From the NCBI GenBank assembly GCA_040772225.1, contig JAXGYO010000002.1, forward strand, positions 372,001-436,000: DNA of 64,000 nucleotides. Direction: 5' to 3'. Position 1 is the first letter of the stretch. Each line of letters opens with the position of its first letter. The notes beneath the pieces were generated by a model, which was not told the DNA's origin, did not search any database, and worked only from the letters and a program-made list of their open reading frames with translations. A program made the position numbers and the translations under genes. The DNA comes from JAAYED01 sp040772225 (lineage in GTDB: Bacteria; Chloroflexota; Anaerolineae; UBA1429). Shown here piece after piece: positions 1 through 7,245 of this stretch.

Positions 1-102
1 GTTGGCACACACGTAAAGCTGCGCCAGCTCGGCATCAGCGTTGACCGCGGCCAGCACCTGCTGTAAGGTTGTATTATGTCTGGTCGGAACAGTGATACTC
101 AT
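1..102 (-). CDS. N-terminal fragment of an unidentified protein, possibly HD-domain
   Basis: An open frame starts with ATG at 102 and runs off the left edge, giving 34 residues that begin MSITVPTRHN. Its start overlaps the arsenate reductase stop as ATGA (99-102), which argues for translational coupling and so for a real gene in the pst-arsC operon. The visible part is too short for a domain call. My recollection is that HD-type phosphohydrolases of Chloroflexota can begin with a similar stretch, but this is a weak guess. Confidence 0.5.
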   Translation of the reverse strand, partial: MSITVPTRHNTTLQQVLAAVNADAELAQLYVCAN

Positions 103-524
103 GCCAGTGTTGCCAGATACCCCTCAAGGCGACTTTTCAGCTCATCGCGGATTTCACGAAAGACCTGCAGCCTCTCCGCTTCAGTTCCGATGGCCAGCGC
201 GGGATCAGGCACCCCGATGTGTTCGATGTGCATAGCCGGGCCAAGCCATACCGGGCAGGTCTTGCGAGCATTGTCGCACACGGTAATGACACTGTCAAAC
301 GTCTCGCTTGCCAGCGTACGGATGTGCTTGGGCTGTTGATAGGAGATGTCGATACCGAGCTCGGCCATAGCTGCGACCGCCAACGGATGTATGACCGCCG
401 CAGGCTCAGTTCCCGCCGAAAAAGCCACCCACTGGCCCGCCAGATCGTGATTGATCAGGCCCTCGCCCATCTGGCTGCGCGCCGAGTTTCCGGTGCAGAG
501 AATGAGAACGCGGCGGTGATTCAT
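99..524 (-). CDS. arsC: Arsenate reductase, LMW-phosphatase fold (thioredoxin-coupled type)
   Basis: The 141-residue protein has the low-molecular-weight tyrosine phosphatase loop CTGNSARS at residues 10-17. Two further cysteines at 83 and 90 (in CDNARKTC) match the three-cysteine relay of thioredoxin-dependent arsenate reductases (Cys10/82/89 in the S. aureus enzyme). Ordinary LMW phosphatases lack these cysteines. The predicted reaction is cytoplasmic reduction of arsenate to arsenite. The ATG start overlaps the pstB stop (ATGA, 521-524), so it is probably translated with the phosphate transporter, which is also a route of arsenate entry. No arsenite efflux gene is visible in the window. 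A protein phosphatase role is the alternative but is less likely given the cysteine triad. Confidence 0.85.
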   Translation of the reverse strand: MNHRRVLILCTGNSARSQMGEGLINHDLAGQWVAFSAGTEPAAVIHPLAVAAMAELGIDISYQQPKHIRTLASETFDSVITVCDNARKTCPVWLGPAMHIEHIGVPDPALAIGTEAERLQVFREIRDELKSRLEGYLATLA

Positions 525-1447
525 CCGAACCTCCCCGTGATATAGTCTTCAGTTCGCTTGTCCCTGGGGTTCGTAAAGAGCTCGTCGGTGGGACCCTGCT
601 CAATCAGACGGCCGGCGCGGTCATCGCCCATCATCAGAAACGCTGTGCGATCTGACACACGTGCCGCCTGCTGCATATTGTGCGTCACAATGACGATTGT
701 ATAGTTCTTGACGAGCTCTCGCATGAGCTCCTCGATCCGCAGCGTCGCCACAGGATCGAGGGCAGAGGCCGGTTCGTCCATCAGCAGTATCTCCGGCTCG
801 ACTGCAAGCGCGCGCGCTATGCAAAGCCGTTGCTGTTGCCCCCCAGAGAGGGCTGCTCCGGACTGAAACAGCTTGTCCTTGACCTCATCCCACAGCGCGG
901 CCAGCTCCAGCGCATGCTGCACCTTGGCATCCAGATCTGGCACTCTGCCCCACTGGTTCAGGCGGAGGCCGGCCGCCACGTTTTCGTATATGGACATGGT
1001 TGGAAACGGATTCGGTTTCTGAAAGACCATGCCGACATGGCGGCGCACCTGCACAGGGTCAACCCCTGGAGCGTAGATGTTCTGTCCGCCCAGCAGCACC
1101 GTGCCTCTTGCCCAGGATCCGCGCACCTCTTCATGCATCCGGTTCAGGCAGCGCAAGAAAGTAGACTTGCCTGAGCCCGAGGGCCCAATGATCGCCGTGA
1201 TCGTACGCGGCATGATATTTAGTGTGATGTCATCCACGGCCGTAAAGCCACCAAAGCCTGCGCCCAGTCGCTCCACGCGCATGGCATAGTCGCCAGCGCC
1301 TGCAGCGATCCCCTCGTCAGCTGCGACCTCGGCGGCGAGGACGTGCTTTTCCTGGCCGGTCACTTCTCTTCGCGTGGCGGTACGCGGCGACGGCCGAGCA
1401 GGCGCAGACACCGAACCCGCGGACAATTGTGTTTCCCAGGTAGTCAT
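521..1447 (-). CDS. pstB: Phosphate ABC transporter, ATP-binding protein
   Basis: This 308-residue ATPase energises phosphate uptake with PstA and PstC. Visible motifs are Walker A GPSGSGKS (88-95), Q-loop Gln143, signature LSGGQQQR (200-207), Walker B LLMDEP (221-226) and H-loop His256. The PstB-type stretch FQKPNPFP follows the Q-loop. I chose the ATG at 1447 because AAAGGAG lies about 13 bases upstream; a longer frame extends to 1567 but would overlap pstA by 100 bases. About 55 residues precede the ABC domain, longer than in most PstB proteins, and this extension is Ala/Thr/Arg-rich with no recognised domain. The gene sits 20 bases after pstA and overlaps arsC by four bases. Confidence 0.95.
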   Translation of the reverse strand: MTTWETQLSAGSVSAPARPSPRTATRREVTGQEKHVLAAEVAADEGIAAGAGDYAMRVERLGAGFGGFTAVDDITLNIMPRTITAIIGPSGSGKSTFLRCLNRMHEEVRGSWARGTVLLGGQNIYAPGVDPVQVRRHVGMVFQKPNPFPTMSIYENVAAGLRLNQWGRVPDLDAKVQHALELAALWDEVKDKLFQSGAALSGGQQQRLCIARALAVEPEILLMDEPASALDPVATLRIEELMRELVKNYTIVIVTHNMQQAARVSDRTAFLMMGDDRAGRLIEQGPTDELFTNPRDKRTEDYITGRFG

Positions 1448-1467
1448 CGAAAGTGAATCTCCTTTGT

Positions 1468-2304
1468 CTAGGCAGCAGCGTGCCGGCGACCTCTGCGAGC
1501 GAGCACACTGGCCAACAGCATCATGCTGGTTAGAATGATCGCGGTCCCCCAGGCCTTTGTTTGCCAATCGGTATACGGTGAGATCGCATAGGTAAACAGG
1601 GTATGTGGCAACGTCGCAATCGGCTGGTTGATGTCAAAACTCCAGAAGGGATTACCAAAGGCGGTGAAAAGCAGCGGCGCCGTCTCACCAGCTACGCGCG
1701 CAACGGCGAGCAGGATTCCCGTTGTGACACCTGATCTGGCAGATGGTAACACCACGCTGAGGATGGTACGCCATCGCGGCAGTCCGAGTGCCAGCGACGC
1801 CTCTCGCTGTGTGGCCGGCACCATGCGCATCATCTCTTCAGTTGTGCGCACGATCGACGGAAGCATCATGACGCCAAGCGCCACACCTCCGGAAAGCGCA
1901 GAAAAGTGCCCCTGCTTTGCCACAATGAGGTTGTACGCGAAAATCCCAATGACGATGGACGGTACACCGGAAAGCACATCTGCAAGATAGCGTACCACAT
2001 CCGCGAACCGGTTGTTGCCGAACTCACTGAGGTATATGCCTGCGCCCAGACCTACCGGCACAGCGAAAGCCGACGCCAGGCCGATCACAATAAGCGAACC
2101 CACAATCGCATTTGCCACACCTCCGCCAGGGACGCCCACCGGTGTCGGTAGCCGGATGAGGAGGTCGACGTTCAGGGCAGCAACACCGTTCTTGACCACA
2201 AAGGCCAGCACCGCCAAGAGTGCCGCGACGCCCAGCGCCGCGGAAAAGGCGGTAAGGAAAACCATCAAGCGGTTGACTATTTTGCGCCACATCGACTTGT
2301 CCAT
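1468..2304 (-). CDS. pstA: Phosphate ABC transporter, permease PstA
   Basis: The 278-residue integral membrane protein has a first membrane span near residues 12-38 and several later spans. The cytoplasmic EAA loop (EASLALGLPRWRTI, about residues 165-180) contacts PstB. The segment LSGVPSIVIGIFAYN is characteristic of PstA. The ATG at 2304 lies one base after the pstC stop, so the two permeases are tightly coupled. It forms the membrane channel for phosphate with PstC. Confidence 0.95.
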   Translation of the reverse strand: MDKSMWRKIVNRLMVFLTAFSAALGVAALLAVLAFVVKNGVAALNVDLLIRLPTPVGVPGGGVANAIVGSLIVIGLASAFAVPVGLGAGIYLSEFGNNRFADVVRYLADVLSGVPSIVIGIFAYNLIVAKQGHFSALSGGVALGVMMLPSIVRTTEEMMRMVPATQREASLALGLPRWRTILSVVLPSARSGVTTGILLAVARVAGETAPLLFTAFGNPFWSFDINQPIATLPHTLFTYAISPYTDWQTKAWGTAIILTSMMLLASVLARRGRRHAAA

Positions 2305-2305
2305 G

Positions 2306-3265
2306 TCAGCGCCCCACCGGGTTTCCGCGGGTTATCCGCCACACGAGCAAGCGAGCAGCCCCGTTAAGCAGCAACGTAATCACAAACAGCACAAGCCCCA
2401 GCTCCATGAGCGCCGATATGTGCATCGGTGAAACCGCCTCCGCGAATTCGTTGGCGATCTGACTTGAGAGGGTATAGGCCGGGCTAAAGAGGCAGCCTGA
2501 CACCTGCGCACGATTGCCGATCAGCATCGTCACAGCCATGGTCTCGCCCACAGCTCTGCCCAGCGCCAGTAGCAGTCCACCGATGATACCGGATCGCGCA
2601 AAAGGCACCACCACACGCCAGATGGTCTCCCAACGCGTAGCGCCCAGTGCAAGCATTGCCTCACGCTGTTCGTTGGGCACGGCTCGGAGCACATCGCGCG
2701 CTACAGAGATGCCATAAGGGAGGATCATGATGGACAGAATCGCAACCGCGGACATCATCCCTATACCAAGCGGCTGGCACGCAAAAACAGGGAGAGTGCC
2801 TAGATGGGTGCTCAGCCAGGTCTGTATCGGATCGCGCATCACCGGCACCATCACGTAGAGTCCCCAGAGCCCATACACGACGCTGGGCACCGACGCCAAA
2901 AGCTCGATCAGGAACGACAGGGGCGACTCGAGCCACCGCGGCGAAAGCTCCGCCAGGAATATAGCCGCCATCAGTCCCACTGGCCCTGCCACCGCGAGCG
3001 CCAGCAGAGACGACACGATGGTGCCAAATATAGCTGGCCAGGCCCCATATCGATCAGCGACGGGATCCCAGCTCGAACCTGACAGAAAGCCCGTGCCGAA
3101 CTCACTTAGCGACAGCTTCGCCCCGATGACCAACTCGTAGACCAACAACAGCATGATGACCACCAGTAGCGCTGCCATCAACCAGGTCCACCACCGAAAG
3201 ACGGAATCACCCACTCTCGCTCTGGATCGCGCCAGAACAGGCGGGTTTTGTTCTATCACCGTCAT
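2306..3265 (-). CDS. pstC: Phosphate ABC transporter, permease PstC
   Basis: The 319-residue permease has a first hydrophobic span near residues 25-48, followed by five more. Family marks are LLASVPSVVYGLWGLYV and the EAA loop REAMLALGATRWETIW. The ATG at 3265 is preferred over the first in-frame ATG at 3382 because GTGGAG lies eight bases upstream and the extra 39 residues look non-native. A 129-base gap with a strong hairpin separates it from pstS, the only sizeable gap inside the operon. Confidence 0.94.
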   Translation of the reverse strand: MTVIEQNPPVLARSRARVGDSVFRWWTWLMAALLVVIMLLLVYELVIGAKLSLSEFGTGFLSGSSWDPVADRYGAWPAIFGTIVSSLLALAVAGPVGLMAAIFLAELSPRWLESPLSFLIELLASVPSVVYGLWGLYVMVPVMRDPIQTWLSTHLGTLPVFACQPLGIGMMSAVAILSIMILPYGISVARDVLRAVPNEQREAMLALGATRWETIWRVVVPFARSGIIGGLLLALGRAVGETMAVTMLIGNRAQVSGCLFSPAYTLSSQIANEFAEAVSPMHISALMELGLVLFVITLLLNGAARLLVWRITRGNPVGR

Positions 3266-3346
3266 CTCTTGAACTCCACGATCTTCACAGACTCGAGACC
3301 CTCCTGAGACGTTCTCTTTCTCCCAATGGCATTCAGACAAACCTCC

Positions 3347-3370
3347 GGGGAGCACGTTGCCGTGCTCCCC
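3347..3370 (-). terminator. pstS-pstC intergenic hairpin
   Basis: A perfect 10-base inverted repeat, GGGGAGCACG with a four-base loop and CGTGCTCCCC, begins 24 bases after the pstS stop. No T run follows it in the direction of transcription. It is therefore more likely a partial terminator or a 3' end that stabilises the pstS transcript than a full stop. This would allow the binding protein to be made in excess over the permeases, as is common for ABC operons. Confidence 0.65.
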
Positions 3371-3394
3371 ACAAGTCATCAATTGGATCCTGCG

Positions 3395-4555
3395 TCAGGG
3401 AACGATGGGCTGACCGCCATTGCAGGTCATGCCGTTCACGCGCTCCATCACCAACGCTTTGACATCGTCGCCGAGGGGGGCATAAAGCAGCTCCTCTGCA
3501 TAGACATCGGCGTCGTCGGACATGGCCCAGGTGATGAGCTCTTGAAGTTGGCGCGCCTTGTCGCAATCAGGCGTGTCCTCATAGACCAGCAGGAAGGTGT
3601 AACCCGCGATGGGGTAGGAGTCAGCGCCGGGAGCATTGACCAGAACCTGCCCCAGATCCTCAGGCATATCGGCGATGGCCTCGTTGGAGGCTGCGGTCGT
3701 GCTGTCCAGTCCGGGCTCTATGACGTTACCCGACTGGTTCTCAACGTACGCATACGCCAGCTTGTTCTGCTCTGCGTAAGCGAGTTCCACATAACCGATG
3801 CTGCCGGGCTGTTCCTTGACGATACCGGCCACACCCTCATTGCCTTTGCCGCCCAGGCCCACGGGCCACTCTACAGCGGTACCAGCGCCGACGCGCGACA
3901 GCCACTCCTCGCTAACAGCACTCAGATAGCTGGTAAAGATGAACGTGGTACCCGAGCCGTCCGAGCGATGCCCAACGATAATCTCGGTGTCAGGCAAATC
4001 CACGTCAGGATTATCTGCCACCAGAAGCGGATCGTTCCAGCGGGTGATCTGCCCAAGAAAGATACCGGCTACTGTATCGGCAGTTAGAACCAACCCCGTT
4101 GGGATGGCTTCGCCCGCCGCATCCTGGACGTTATAGGCCAGCACGACTGCGCCAGCCACAGTGGGAAGCATCATCAAACCCGGCGCCGCCGCCTTTTGCT
4201 CCGCATTCAGTACCGCGTCGGAGCCGGCAAAGTCAACGTTCTTTTCTGTGATCTGGCGGATTCCGCCGCCGGAGCCAATGCTCTGGTAGTTGATGCGGGG
4301 AACCGGATTCACAAAGGCGTACTCGTAGAACCAGCGCGAATACAGGGGATAAGGAAAACTGGCACCTGCTCCCGTCAACTGAACAGACCCGGCCGCCGCC
4401 ACTGCTTTCTCGACCTCGACAACCTTCTCTACAACAACGGTAACCTGCTTCTCAACCTCAACAACAGTCTCTGCCGGAGTCTCTGTAGAACCGCAGCCGA
4501 CCAGGCCCAGCAATACGGCCGCCAGAACCATCACCATTACGATCGTACGACGCAT
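3395..4555 (-). CDS. pstS: Phosphate-binding lipoprotein PstS
   Basis: The 386-residue protein starts with a lipoprotein signal (positive N-terminus, hydrophobic core, LVGC lipobox, Cys21). A Val/Glu/Lys linker with repeated VVEVEK and VVEKVV units fills roughly residues 31-51. The mature domain carries the PstS hallmarks TGAGASFPYPLYSRW near residue 60 and SDGSGTTF near residue 190, both of which bind phosphate. It delivers phosphate to PstCA at the outer face of the membrane. GAGGAGGAAAG precedes the ATG. The low-complexity linker probably holds the domain away from the membrane and recalls Chloroflexota binding proteins. Confidence 0.96.
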   Translation of the reverse strand: MRRTIVMVMVLAAVLLGLVGCGSTETPAETVVEVEKQVTVVVEKVVEVEKAVAAAGSVQLTGAGASFPYPLYSRWFYEYAFVNPVPRINYQSIGSGGGIRQITEKNVDFAGSDAVLNAEQKAAAPGLMMLPTVAGAVVLAYNVQDAAGEAIPTGLVLTADTVAGIFLGQITRWNDPLLVADNPDVDLPDTEIIVGHRSDGSGTTFIFTSYLSAVSEEWLSRVGAGTAVEWPVGLGGKGNEGVAGIVKEQPGSIGYVELAYAEQNKLAYAYVENQSGNVIEPGLDSTTAASNEAIADMPEDLGQVLVNAPGADSYPIAGYTFLLVYEDTPDCDKARQLQELITWAMSDDADVYAEELLYAPLGDDVKALVMERVNGMTCNGGQPIVP

Positions 4556-4591
4556 CTTTCCTCCTCGTTCTGTTTCTCTTTTCCAGTAACG

Positions 4592-4645
4592 AGGATACCA
4601 TGCGCAGGTTAAGGGGTCTTTCCAGCCATGTTAACAGCCGGTAAA
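4592..4645 (-). promoter_or_regulatory. Candidate Pho-type regulator repeats and promoter of pstS
   Basis: Read on the minus strand, TTTACC (4640-4645), TTAACA (4629-4634) and TTAACC (4607-4612) lie in 11-base register; one intermediate repeat position, at 4618, is degenerate. Response regulators of the PhoB/PhoP family bind direct repeats of about 11 bases, and TTAACA-like units are the Gram-positive PhoP form. A possible extended -10 (TGG-TATCCT, with TATCCT at 4592-4597) follows without a good -35, as expected for an activator-dependent promoter. The binding itself is inferred. Confidence 0.45.
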
Positions 4646-4701
4646 GGATTTGGGGTAATTGGGTGCCGCACTTGAGTAGAACGGGCACCGCCCTGGCTGC
4701 G

Positions 4702-6489
4702 CTACTGCGAGATTGCGTCCTCGACAGAGGCTTCCGCCGCCAGAACAGTAAAGGTAAAGACGCTCCCCTGGCCCTCCGTGCTCTTGGCACTGATCTCGCC
4801 TCCGTGGGCCTGCACAATGTGACGCGCGATGGCGAGCCCAAGGCCAGTGCCACGAGAGGCGCGGGACCGGTCGGCCTTGTAAAAGCGCTCAAAGACACGC
4901 GGGAGCAGATCGGCGGGGATACCGATGCCCGTGTCACTGACGGAAATGCTTACCGCATCCCCTGCTCTTGTAGCCTCGACCCTGATTTGCCCTCCGGCAG
5001 GCGTAAACTTGATCGCGTTCTGGATCAAGTTCGTGACGACGACATGCAGCTGCTCCGGGTCGGCAAGGATCGGCGGCAGGCCTGCGGGTATGTTTGCCAG
5101 AAGTGTGAGCTGACCGCGCTCTGCTTGCGGGCGCAGGCGCTCGATAGCCGGATCAAGAACCTCCGAGACGCTGACTGGCATCAATCGAATGGGTACCTGC
5201 CCCGACTCTGCACGCGAGAGCTCGAGCAGCGCCTCAACCATCAGAGTCAGGTCCTCAATCTCCACGTCCATTCGCTCGACAAAGTGGGCAGCCGCCGGAG
5301 GATCCTCGATGGCGCCACCGCGCAGGGTATCGACAATGGCGCGCAGCGACGCCAGGGGAGTCCTAAGTTCGTGCGAAATGTTGCTGACAAAATCGCGCCG
5401 CACGGTCTCAAGGCGCCGTATCTGACCCAAATCCTGCAACACGATCAGGCATCGCGCCTCATCCTCCCCGGCTGAGATCGGTGTGGCGATTAATTGCACA
5501 AATTGGTTGTTGCGAGATAGCTCCACCAGTTCGCTCTGCTCTCGCCTATCGGATAGGCAAGCCCGCAACGTGAGGATGATCTCCTCTTCCCGCGCAATCT
5601 GAGGCAGTGACCGGCCAAGCGCGGTTTCCTCTGTCGTACCCAGGATCCGCAGTGCTGCCTTATTGATCAGCTGGATACGCCCGGAAGCGTCCGTGATGAC
5701 AATACCATCGGCCATGTGCTCCAGAATGGCGGAGGCCTCAGATCGTTCTCGCGATAGCTCTTCGATCGTTGATCTGAGCCTTTCAGCCATTGTAGAAAAG
5801 TCGCCAGTCAGGACGCCAACCTCATCCTGTGACCGGGGTACCAGACGCACAGACAGATCGCCCTTCGCTGCACGTTGCACGGCAACCGTGAGTTCGCGGA
5901 TTGGCCGCGCAGTCTTTTCAGCCAGAACGATGCCCAGTACCAGCGCCACCAGGAGCATCGTCCCGGCCGCGCCCAGTATTCGACGGCGCAACATACCCAC
6001 GGTCTCATCGATCGCCCGCAAGGGGACCGCAAGCCGTACATATGCCGGATCTCCCGACGCCAGTTGCACGGGGGTGGCGACATAGAGAGCGTCGTACTGC
6101 ACCGTATCGCTGTATCGCCGCTCAACGCCCAGACCCAGACGGCGCGCATCCACAATCTCTGGCCGCTGCAGATGGTTGAGCATCGAAGCAAAATCGGCTT
6201 CAGAGTCACCGACGACCCTGCCCGCGCTGTCGATCAACGTGACGCGTGCGTTCAAAATGCCAGCGTAGCGATCGGCAATAGCATCTGCCTCCGATTCGCC
6301 GGCAGATTGAAAGAGGGGTGGCGCGACCTCTGCAATGACCCGCGCCTCAGCCGTCAGCTGGCTCGCCAGCTGGTCGATGTAGGTGCTGCGCACAAAGCCC
6401 AGGATGTACCAGGCCAGCGCACCCATGGCGCAGGCGATGAGGAGCATGTAGCTGAAAGCAACGCGGCCCCGAATGGTTTTGAATATCAT
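4702..6489 (-). CDS. phoR: PhoR-like membrane sensor histidine kinase
   Basis: The 595-residue kinase has a membrane span at about 11-33, an extracytoplasmic sensor domain to about 168 and a second span at 171-190. HAMP follows (about 190-245), then PAS (about 252-355), HisKA with phospho-acceptor His373 in ISHELRTPLA, and a HATPase domain with DTGIGIP and GTGLGLAI. This is the PhoR/WalK layout. It starts four bases after the PhoB-like regulator gene and lies directly before pstS, so phosphate sensing is the likely task. Specificity is inferred from context only. Confidence 0.88.
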   Translation of the reverse strand: MIFKTIRGRVAFSYMLLIACAMGALAWYILGFVRSTYIDQLASQLTAEARVIAEVAPPLFQSAGESEADAIADRYAGILNARVTLIDSAGRVVGDSEADFASMLNHLQRPEIVDARRLGLGVERRYSDTVQYDALYVATPVQLASGDPAYVRLAVPLRAIDETVGMLRRRILGAAGTMLLVALVLGIVLAEKTARPIRELTVAVQRAAKGDLSVRLVPRSQDEVGVLTGDFSTMAERLRSTIEELSRERSEASAILEHMADGIVITDASGRIQLINKAALRILGTTEETALGRSLPQIAREEEIILTLRACLSDRREQSELVELSRNNQFVQLIATPISAGEDEARCLIVLQDLGQIRRLETVRRDFVSNISHELRTPLASLRAIVDTLRGGAIEDPPAAAHFVERMDVEIEDLTLMVEALLELSRAESGQVPIRLMPVSVSEVLDPAIERLRPQAERGQLTLLANIPAGLPPILADPEQLHVVVTNLIQNAIKFTPAGGQIRVEATRAGDAVSISVSDTGIGIPADLLPRVFERFYKADRSRASRGTGLGLAIARHIVQAHGGEISAKSTEGQGSVFTFTVLAAEASVEDAISQ

Positions 6490-6492
6490 GGC

Positions 6493-7245
6493 CTAGCCCT
6501 CAAATCGATAGCCTACGCCGCGCACCGTCTGAATGCGCACCGGGGCCGATGGGTCAATCTCGATCTTTTCACGCAACCAGCGAATGTGCACATCAACCGT
6601 TCGGCTACCGCCACCATAGCTCCAGCCCCAGACCCGCTCCAGTATGAGGTCGCGGGAGACAACCATCCTGCGATGCTGCACCAGGAACAGAAGCAAATCA
6701 TACTCTCTGGGCTTGAGCTCTAGCGGGATGCCATCCAGAGACGCTTCATGACGAGTTGTGTCAAGTACGAGATTGCCGCTCACGAGGCGCGCCGCACGGC
6801 GCGGCCCGCTCACCTCGTCCTGCTGCGCACCATCCAAAGAATCTGAACCGTGACGGACACGCCGAAGCAGAGCCCTGATACGCGCCTGCAACTCGCGCAT
6901 ACCAAAAGGCTTGGTGACATAGTCATCGGCCCCCACCTCCAGGCCAACGACCTTGTCAATCTCCTCCGTCCGCGCTGTGAGCATCAGGATGGGCAGGTCG
7001 CTCTCTCTGCGGAGCCTTCGGCACACTTCCAACCCGTCCAGGCCTGGCAGCATAACATCCAAGAGCACCAGATCCGGAGAAAACGTACGCGCCGCGTCCA
7101 GGGCGGCCATCCCATCAGCGGCGGTCGCCACCTCATAACCCTCTTGGCGAAGGCTGTACTCAAGCGACTCACGCAAGCTCAGTTCGTCTTCCACGACAAG
7201 GATACGAGCCCCCATCCAGCCTGCCTGTGTGTTGTCGGAGGCCAT
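6493..7245 (-). CDS. phoB: PhoB-like response regulator (OmpR family)
   Basis: The 250-residue regulator has a receiver domain (about 13-125) with phospho-acceptor Asp63 and Lys112. A winged-helix OmpR/PhoB DNA-binding domain follows (about 155-250) and ends in TVRGVGYRFEG. The ATG at 7245 shares one base with the stop of the upstream hybrid kinase (TGATG), indicating translational coupling; a second ATG at 7215 is possible. By position it is the likely activator of pstS. Confidence 0.88.
   Translation of the reverse strand: MASDNTQAGWMGARILVVEDELSLRESLEYSLRQEGYEVATAADGMAALDAARTFSPDLVLLDVMLPGLDGLEVCRRLRRESDLPILMLTARTEEIDKVVGLEVGADDYVTKPFGMRELQARIRALLRRVRHGSDSLDGAQQDEVSGPRRAARLVSGNLVLDTTRHEASLDGIPLELKPREYDLLLFLVQHRRMVVSRDLILERVWGWSYGGGSRTVDVHIRWLREKIEIDPSAPVRIQTVRGVGYRFEG

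Noticed and set aside
3326..4087. A 253-residue open frame antisense to pstS
   Set aside because: pstS is complete with a lipobox and binding motifs. The antisense frame has no start-site support.
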